Positions 5,593 through 10,088 of a DNA stretch of 10,088 nt are shown piece after piece. A program made the translations under genes and the position numbers. This stretch comes from an uncultured Planctomycetaceae bacterium (GTDB taxonomy: Bacteria; Planctomycetota; Planctomycetia; Pirellulales; Pirellulaceae). The DNA is taken from NCBI GenBank assembly GCA_937967755.1, contig CALBTA010000680.1:1-10088 (forward strand), written 5' to 3'. Numbering within the stretch: position 1 is the first letter of the stretch; each line of letters begins with the position of its first letter. Below the pieces are notes generated by a model. It searched no databases, was not told the origin of the DNA, and was given only the letters and a program-made list of their open reading frames with translations.

Positions 5593-6440
5593 GCTGCGAA
5601 TTCAAACGGTTCGGGTTTGGCCAATGAGGTCCGCGGCGGCGGCAAGTTGCGATCCACCGCCAGCAGGGCATCGGGGCTGGCGTACAGCTCATCGGCGAAG
5701 GCGCGGATAACCGTTTCGTCGTCGCAGAGTTCGTCGCCCAAGACGATGCCGGCCGCGTAGTCGAAGCTGATTCCGGCGCGGCGGGCCATATCGGAAACCA
5801 CGGTGACGATGTGATGATCAAAGTTGCTTTCGCGAACGTCCTGCATCGCCAGGTCGAAAAGCATGTCGGCCAGCGTGCGAACGGACTGCCCGCAACTGCC
5901 GCAGGCACAACGCAAGGTCTTGGCGTCTTCATCGGCCCCGATGGCAACCAGCGAACCTTCGCGCGGCCGCCAGCGCGTCCTAATGAACATCGGATCATCG
6001 CCGGCGGTGAACGTCTGGCCGTTGATCGTTTCAGAGCGGCCAGGATCGATGACGACGGTTTCCAAGTGCTGGGAGCCGACGGAAATATCGGTCAGGTGGC
6101 CGTCGCGAACGAGTTGCCAGGATCGCAAGCCGGCATTGTCTTCGCTGAAATACAGCCGGCCGATCATGCTCTGCCCGTCGACGCGCATGTGGCGAATCGA
6201 ACCATGCACCGACGCGACGCTGCTTTGGTCGTGCGAATCGAGCAACGGGATTTGGTCGGGGATTTCCGCCCCGCTCATGAGCAGCACTTCGTGAATGCGA
6301 CGCTGCCGGCGCTGGTCAAACGCCCAGACGGGGTTCTCGGTGGCGATGATCGCTTCGATGCTGCGTGATCCTTCATCGATGGTCGATGATCGGAGGGTCA
6401 ACGCGCGTTGGCACAACGGGCCGCTACAGGCGACGGGCAT
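5589..6440 (-). CDS. S78-type prohead protease with extra C-terminal domain, 283 aa
   Basis: This looks like an HK97-family prohead (capsid maturation) serine protease, which cleaves scaffold and capsid N-termini during head assembly. Visible signature: IPLLDSH (H70), the beta-rich GSIRHMRVDGQSMIGRLYFS, then DGHLTDISVG (S120), and RWRPREGSLV (E161), in the order His-Ser-Glu expected for the S78 triad. After the protease (about residue 172) come CACGSCG (C178, C180, C183) and a ~95-residue mostly helical domain ending in a proline-rich tail. S78 proteases usually run 160-230 aa, so this one carries an unassigned extension, perhaps a scaffold- or metal-binding part. GAGGT lies five bases before ATG 6440. 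The gene follows the 81-aa gene by 12 bases. No capsid gene follows, and its position after a tape-measure-like gene is unusual. Confidence 0.78.
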   Translation of the reverse strand: MPVACSGPLCQRALTLRSSTIDEGSRSIEAIIATENPVWAFDQRRQRRIHEVLLMSGAEIPDQIPLLDSHDQSSVASVHGSIRHMRVDGQSMIGRLYFSEDNAGLRSWQLVRDGHLTDISVGSQHLETVVIDPGRSETINGQTFTAGDDPMFIRTRWRPREGSLVAIGADEDAKTLRCACGSCGQSVRTLADMLFDLAMQDVRESNFDHHIVTVVSDMARRAGISFDYAAGIVLGDELCDDETVIRAFADELYASPDALLAVDRNLPPPRTSLAKPEPFEFAA

Positions 6441-6452
6441 GGTTTACCTCAT

Positions 6453-6698
6453 TCAGTTCCAGTTGGTTCGGTTCGCGTAGAGAAAAAGCAAAAAGCCGGC
6501 CAGCCTGGTGGCATCGTCGTCGCTGGCGGTAGGATCCTCGGCGAGGGCGGCCCGCAAGACGGTATCGACGCCGGCCGTTTCGACCAGGCGTTGCAGCTTG
6601 GCGATTTCCTCGGGCGATAGTCGCTTCCGCCAGTGGTGGTAGGACTGGCGGTGAAAGTTGGTGTCTTGGAGTTGGTCGACGGGGTCAGAAGTGAGCAC
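6453..6698 (-). CDS. small helical hypothetical protein, 81 aa
   Basis: Unrecognised helical protein (SPEEIAKLQRLVETAGVDTV, then ASDDDATRLAGFLLFLYANR). The start is GTG at 6698, which shares one base with the TAG stop of the tape-measure-like gene (TAGTG). GGAGG lies nine bases upstream, inside that gene, so the start is well supported and translation is probably coupled. The next gene, the protease, begins 12 bases after its stop. Its place directly after the tape measure could suit a small tail protein, but this is positional inference only. Confidence 0.65.
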   Translation of the reverse strand: MLTSDPVDQLQDTNFHRQSYHHWRKRLSPEEIAKLQRLVETAGVDTVLRAALAEDPTASDDDATRLAGFLLFLYANRTNWN

Positions 6699-8392
6699 TA
6701 TTCCACACCTCCACCGAGTTTCGCTTGGGCGTTCGCCAAGCCGTTGACATTGCCTTGGCCGTTTTGGGCGGTGGCCCGCGTGTTGCGGTCGATGCTTTGC
6801 AACAGTGCGGTTTGTTCTTGGGTGGTCAGCGGCGGCGGCGCGGCGACACCTACGCCGTCACCGATCGCGGGGACGGCCCCGGGCAGTTGGGCGACGGGCA
6901 GCGTGCGGCCTTCGGCGACGCGGATCGCTTCCGCCTCGGCGTCGGCCCTTTCGCGGAGAATGCGAATGTTCTTCTGCATCAATTCAAGGGCTTGCAACTC
7001 ATCGCTTTGCAGTTGATCGTCGGTGCGCTGGCTGAATGGCACCGTGCCTGTGCGGACGGCCCGCATCTGGGCTTCGATAATGTCGATGGCGACCTGTTCG
7101 GGGTTTTCGCTGCGCTTGGCTTGAATGTCGAAGCTGGTCAGGTTCAAGAACTCCCCCAGGCCCAAATCAAACTCATCGCCATAGGCTGCTTTTAGCGATT
7201 CCTCAAGGGCTTCGCGGGCATCGGCGCGGCGTTGCACCAGGTCGGCACCGATGCGGAATTGCTCGGTGTTTGATTTCAAGGCGTCGGAGTCAGACCGCGA
7301 ACGCAATTCGTCGGTCAGCGTCGATAATTCCGTAGCGACTTGCTCGAACTGCTGGGCATCGAATTTGATTTCATTCAACGCCTGGTCGAAGCTGCGAGCG
7401 GTCGCGCCGCCGGACAGCAACTGTTCGATGGGAATCTGGAACCGCTTTTCAAACGAAGCATCGTCCAAGAACGCCTGCCGCAACTTGGCGTCGCCTTGTA
7501 GCGCATCGATCCGGCCAGCAATCGTGCCGGGATCGTTGCCGTTCTCGGCGAAGAATTCGCGGAGCTGCACGGCCAGGCCGGTCGATGCCGTGCGAGTGGG
7601 TTCACCGGTGGTATCGACCGCGGCCGTCGTCAACGCGGCGAAGAGAGCACCCGCTTCGCGGCTGGCTTGAATGCGATCGCCATCGACCGTGCCGACGATC
7701 GATCCCACGGCGGGTGCAATGTTCTTGGCTTGCAGTTGCGGCGATTCGATGCGGGCCTGGCCACCGACCGACAGCAAGAATCCGAGATTCTTCCGGGCAT
7801 CGTCAACGCCGGAGGCTTTTTGAATATCGAGCGCCCCACCGACAAACGTGCCGATTTCGTCTGGCGAATCGCGGCTGAGGCGGGCCGACGCCCGCAACGC
7901 GTCCAGCGTGGCCGGCACGTTGCCGGATGAGGCGGACAAACCCGAAGCGCCGGCGAGATTCAGTTGGGCCAGTTCGGGGAAGCTGGTTTCGGCTTGAATA
8001 CGCTCGATCGCGTCGTTGACTTCGCGTTTCTGCGTGGTCGACGCGCCGGACAGATTCTTAATGATTTGGGCCTGGCTGCCGGCGACGTTGATATTCGCGT
8101 CGCGAATTTCCTGCTGGAATTTCAACTGCGCTTGCAGCTCTCGATTGACCAGGTTGATTCCCTGCTGCACGCCGATGTATCCGAGGGCGTAGTCTTTCAG
8201 CGCCCGGACGCCTTGCCGGATGATCGCGTTGGATCGGGACGTACTCTCTTCGGCTGCCTTGCCGGCGCTCTTTCCCTGCGCGCCGGCCTGCTTGAATTTG
8301 GCGATCATCTTGTCTTGCGCGGCGATGGTCTTCTGCAAGCCGGCAAGCAATTTGGTTTCGTCGCTGCTCATCACGACGGTGGTTTGTGCCAT
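6698..8392 (-). CDS. tail tape-measure-like protein, 564 aa
   Basis: Probable phage tail length tape-measure protein, the helical rod that sets tail length and serves as assembly scaffold. N-terminal residues 10-55 form a charged coiled coil (ETKLLAGLQKTIAAQDKMIA, then a KFKQAGAQGKSAGKAAEE stretch), followed by an amphipathic segment GYIGVQQGINLVNREL. An alanine-, serine- and leucine-rich globular-helical region (about 110-330) contains repeated small modules of the kind seen in tape-measure N-terminal domains. A second coiled-coil region (about 350-490) and a disordered Pro/Gly/Gln tail follow. At 564 aa it is short for a tape measure, and I see no transmembrane segments. The assignment rests mainly on being immediately after the frameshifted chaperone-like pair. 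It could instead be another helical virion protein. Start ATG 8392 has only a weak GAG site. Confidence 0.6.
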   Translation of the reverse strand: MAQTTVVMSSDETKLLAGLQKTIAAQDKMIAKFKQAGAQGKSAGKAAEESTSRSNAIIRQGVRALKDYALGYIGVQQGINLVNRELQAQLKFQQEIRDANINVAGSQAQIIKNLSGASTTQKREVNDAIERIQAETSFPELAQLNLAGASGLSASSGNVPATLDALRASARLSRDSPDEIGTFVGGALDIQKASGVDDARKNLGFLLSVGGQARIESPQLQAKNIAPAVGSIVGTVDGDRIQASREAGALFAALTTAAVDTTGEPTRTASTGLAVQLREFFAENGNDPGTIAGRIDALQGDAKLRQAFLDDASFEKRFQIPIEQLLSGGATARSFDQALNEIKFDAQQFEQVATELSTLTDELRSRSDSDALKSNTEQFRIGADLVQRRADAREALEESLKAAYGDEFDLGLGEFLNLTSFDIQAKRSENPEQVAIDIIEAQMRAVRTGTVPFSQRTDDQLQSDELQALELMQKNIRILRERADAEAEAIRVAEGRTLPVAQLPGAVPAIGDGVGVAAPPPLTTQEQTALLQSIDRNTRATAQNGQGNVNGLANAQAKLGGGVE

Positions 8393-8404
8393 GTCACAAT
8401 CTCG

Positions 8405-8548
8405 TTAGCGTTTCAGTTCAAGTACAACGGCCGGCGGATCGGCCAAGCCGCCGGCGAGCGCTTCCACGTCGGCGACGGTGGGGCGGTAGTTCGGTGTTAG
8501 CCCTCTGGCCCAGCGGACGAATCTTCCCCAGCGGCTTCCCGTTCTCTT
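8405..8548 (-). CDS. -1 frame extension of the tail-chaperone-like protein (T-like part)
   Basis: Open in the -1 frame from the A9 run to the stop at 8405-8407, ending 12 bases before the tape-measure start. The 47 residues end with YRPTVADVEALAGGLADP and a short VVLELKR tail, which looks like a folded helical segment. There is no ATG between the slippery site and this region; the only GTG lies inside the apparent helix with no ribosome site. It therefore seems to be reached by frameshift from the upstream gene, giving a product of about 287 aa. The alternative is a non-coding gap of about 100 bases. Confidence 0.55.
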   Translation of the reverse strand, partial: KRTGSRWGRFVRWARGLTPNYRPTVADVEALAGGLADPPAVVLELKR

Positions 8549-9267
8549 TTTTTTTGCATCCAGGCTTTGGAGGTGGGCCAGTCGATGAGGGCTTGCAACA
8601 CTTCGATGCAAGCGTGTTCATCGAGCAGGCGGAGCATCGCGCATTCAATCGGGCCGATGCGGTAGTTGGCCGTGATCGCGGCGACCGCGGATTCGTGAAT
8701 GCCGTCGAAATCGAACTTGATTCCCCCTTCGACTTCGACGCCGGCCATGAAGCGGTCGAAGAACGTCGTGGCGATGGTCCAGAGTTCGGCGAGTTCGGCG
8801 CGGACTGCCGACGTTTGCCACTTCCCGTTCTCGTCAACGTCGCTGACCGCCGGCAGCCGGCCTTGCGGATTGAATTCTTCCGCGTCTTCATCGACGGCGA
8901 TGGCCGCGGGGCAGAGCCACTTCTCGCCATCGCCCAACTCAACCAGGTGGCCGGCGAGCGTGCGGCGACGTTCCAAGTCGGCCGGGCCCGGGCGGCGTTC
9001 GTTGAAATAGCCGACGTGGATCGGCGGGGCTTCGTCGGCCAGCAGGGCCGGCGGAATCTTCCGCCAGGTCTGACCGTCTGGAGCATAGCCCAGCCCGCCG
9101 ATGCGGCTATCGGCGAACGTCAAGCCTTGGCCGTCGTCTGGCCCGCTATGGCAGCCGCGGAAGGTTGGCCGTTCGTCAAACGCGTAACCCAACCCCCACG
9201 CCTGCAGCTCGTCCAGCGTGAGCTGCTGCCGGCCCGGATCGTTGACGTAGTAAATGAATCCGTTCAC
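8497..9267 (-). CDS. tail-assembly-chaperone-like protein (G-like frame), 256 aa
   Basis: Start GTG 9267, product VNGFIYYVNDPGRQQLTL..., chosen because GGAGG (9277-9281) is nine bases upstream; an ATG at 9405 would add 46 basic residues with no such site. The sequence carries GLGYAFDERPTFRGCHSGPD near the N-terminus, then VGYFNERRPGPADLERRRTL, a middle region rich in acidic residues, and a helical C-terminal half (AVAAITANYRIGPIECAMLR...) ending in a charged, lysine-rich MQKKREREAAGEDSS tail. I know no firm function for this family. Its size, its place before the tape measure, and the slippery run at its end fit a tail-assembly chaperone analogue of lambda G. Zero-frame stop TAA at 8497-8499. 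Proteins with this GYAFDERP pattern are remembered from planctomycete prophage-like regions. Confidence 0.68.
   Translation of the reverse strand: MNGFIYYVNDPGRQQLTLDELQAWGLGYAFDERPTFRGCHSGPDDGQGLTFADSRIGGLGYAPDGQTWRKIPPALLADEAPPIHVGYFNERRPGPADLERRRTLAGHLVELGDGEKWLCPAAIAVDEDAEEFNPQGRLPAVSDVDENGKWQTSAVRAELAELWTIATTFFDRFMAGVEVEGGIKFDFDGIHESAVAAITANYRIGPIECAMLRLLDEHACIEVLQALIDWPTSKAWMQKKREREAAGEDSSAGPEG
8547..8555 (-). promoter_or_regulatory. A9 slippery site for -1 frameshift
   Basis: On the minus strand nine A run after C. Zero-frame codons are CAA AAA AAA AGA, so the heptamer A AAA AAA (8554-8548) lets both tRNAs slip back one base and continue AAG AGA in the 8405 frame. The flanking 8-bp inverted repeat 8505-8512/8574-8581 could fold around the site, but this pairing spans a 61-base loop and is tentative. 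Confidence 0.55.
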
Positions 9268-9564
9268 AGTGTTCGCCCTCCGTGGCGTTGCTGCCAGGTA
9301 ATCGAATTTGCCCAACGCCGTCGCCGGCTGCCGGGCGTGTTTTGTGAATTTCGCCTTTACGTCTGCTGGGTGACGGTCGCCGCGGAATCCGATGGGCGGG
9401 CACAATTACTTACCCGGACAATCGCACCCTTTGTGCAAAAAAACGCGTCGATGGGCCACGCGGAGCGTTCGCGCCCCCCGTGGGGAAGGACCCCAACGCC
9501 GGGCGTGGCGATTTCAGTCACCACGACGGCGCGAATTCGCCCTCCAAATCGTTGGACGCAATCG
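9268..9564 (-). other. ~300-base gap before the chaperone-like gene
   Basis: No gene is supported here. The minus strand has an open frame (stop-free over ~80 codons) and so does the plus strand, but neither has a ribosome site or protein-like composition. The gap holds the competing hairpins at 9437-9483, a small GCAC/GTGC hairpin beside the T-run, a GCGAATTCGC palindrome, and the Shine-Dalgarno site for GTG 9267. No clear promoter was found. Confidence 0.4.
9437..9483 (-). terminator. competing hairpins with T7 run: possible attenuator
   Basis: On the minus strand, 9483-9456 folds into 5 bp + G-G mismatch + 6 bp (one G-U) with a CGAA tetraloop. The alternative 5-bp stem 9462-9458/9448-9444 (CGCGT/ACGCG, 9-base loop) uses part of the same arm and is directly followed by seven T (9443-9437). 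The two cannot form together, an arrangement that resembles terminator versus antiterminator. The short stem makes this weak as a plain terminator. Confidence 0.35.
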
Positions 9565-10088
9565 CTATGGATCGAGTTTCTGTTCTTGCAGTTCGGCAAG
9601 CCGGGATTCGATTTCCGCTGCCCGCTTTCGGGCTGCGTCGTACCGATCTCTGGCCTCCTTCAACGCCGGCCGCATCCGAAACTGTAGTTCTTCTTCAGCG
9701 CTCGCCGCCCCAATGTACCCGCGTGGTGGCTGCCGCCCCTGACGTATTCCCTTCTCGTAAACTTTTTTATCCCACAGTTCATAGTCTTCGATGGCTGCCT
9801 CGTTGTCTTCGATCTTGCGCTGCCACGATGCGACTTCTTTTCCGGCCTGTGTCTCGCCGGCTTTTACCTCTGCCAATTCTTTTTTCAGCTCCTTCTCTTC
9901 GGCCAACAGCGAATCGTCTTGAACCGATTGATTGAGTTGCTTTCGGGCACCTTCCGCCCGGTGGCGCATCTGGTCGATTTCTTTTCGCCGCTCATAAAGT
10001 GGCAGCGTTGTTTCGTGCGCTTTCTCTTTCGCCGCTTCCAGTTCACGCGCAGCGGCTGTTTCCAGGGCTTCGTCTTCCTGATCCTGAA
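9565..10088 (-). CDS. coiled-coil protein, 5' end beyond the window
   Basis: The frame is open from the window edge (from 10086) to the stop TGA/TAA-type codon at 9565, with about 174 residues visible and the N-terminus missing. It is almost entirely charged helix (EKELKKELAEVKAGETQAGK...), with heptad-like spacing through QMRHRAEGARKQL, the ELKKELAEV segment, SWQRKIEDNEAAIED, and RKRAAEIESRLAELQEQK. A single break (GRQPPRGYIGAASAEEEL) divides two coiled-coil blocks. Such domains occur in phage tail fibres, tape measures, scaffolds and many cellular proteins, so no role can be assigned. An internal ATG at 9969 exists but the open frame before it is equally helical, so it is probably not the true start. 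Same strand as the following operon, separated by the 9268-9564 gap. Confidence 0.65.
   Translation of the reverse strand, partial: QDQEDEALETAAARELEAAKEKAHETTLPLYERRKEIDQMRHRAEGARKQLNQSVQDDSLLAEEKELKKELAEVKAGETQAGKEVASWQRKIEDNEAAIEDYELWDKKVYEKGIRQGRQPPRGYIGAASAEEELQFRMRPALKEARDRYDAARKRAAEIESRLAELQEQKLDP

Noticed and set aside
9357..9599. 80-codon minus-strand frame in the gap before the chaperone-like gene
   Set aside because: Its ATG lies inside the coiled-coil gene with no ribosome site, composition is not protein-like, and hairpins occupy the middle.
8386..9687. 433-codon open frame on the plus strand
   Set aside because: It is antisense to the chaperone-like gene, its frame is the mirror of a GC-biased coding strand, and it has no ribosome site or recognisable protein; the minus-strand genes have better starts and coupling.
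1..10088. CRISPR arrays, tRNA or rRNA genes, insertion sequences, integrase att sites
   Set aside because: No regularly spaced repeats, no cloverleaf with tRNA signatures, no transposase motifs, and no paired attachment repeats were seen on either strand.

Overview
The window is GC-rich bacterial DNA in which almost every gene lies on the minus strand, so it is best read from right to left. The style of the proteins suggests a planctomycete-type bacterium carrying a prophage or phage-derived island: a membrane-anchored pentapeptide-repeat protein, a ParB-like protein with free-standing HNH and excisionase-like proteins, and a tail/head morphogenesis cluster resembling planctomycete prophages. 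This taxonomic placement is an impression from protein style, not a database result. No integrase, terminase, portal or major capsid gene is visible, so the window is probably an internal piece of a larger element.

Right part, minus strand (10088 down to about 5200): a coiled-coil protein enters from beyond the window edge. After a ~300-base gap with hairpins comes a 256-aa protein starting at GTG 9267. Its end overlaps a second frame across a run of nine A (minus strand). This is the layout of a tail-assembly chaperone pair made by -1 frameshifting, placed directly before a 564-aa tape-measure-like protein. Next, tightly coupled, come an 81-aa protein, an S78-type prohead protease with an extra C-terminal domain, and a 77-aa protein. 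The unit ends at a good intrinsic terminator near 5202-5230.

Middle: a lone plus-strand gene (4611-5117) encodes a 168-aa unknown protein with a possible His/Cys zinc site. It diverges by about 40 bases from a 501-aa pentapeptide-repeat protein with C-terminal membrane segments (minus, 3064-4569).

Left part, minus strand: a strong sigma70-type promoter (2990-3019) reads into a ~340-base leader. The leader folds on paper into a long 23-bp stem closing three hairpins (2746-2879), followed by a 15-bp GNRA-capped hairpin (2685-2719). It leads into a 242-aa HNH endonuclease, an 81-aa excisionase-like HTH protein and a 367-aa ParB-like protein with two HTH segments. A second compact three-way-junction-like element (396-453) lies after the ParB gene, before a 115-aa unknown protein.

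The most interesting items are the structured leader of the HNH gene, which may be an undescribed RNA, and the A9 frameshift between the tail-chaperone-like frames.
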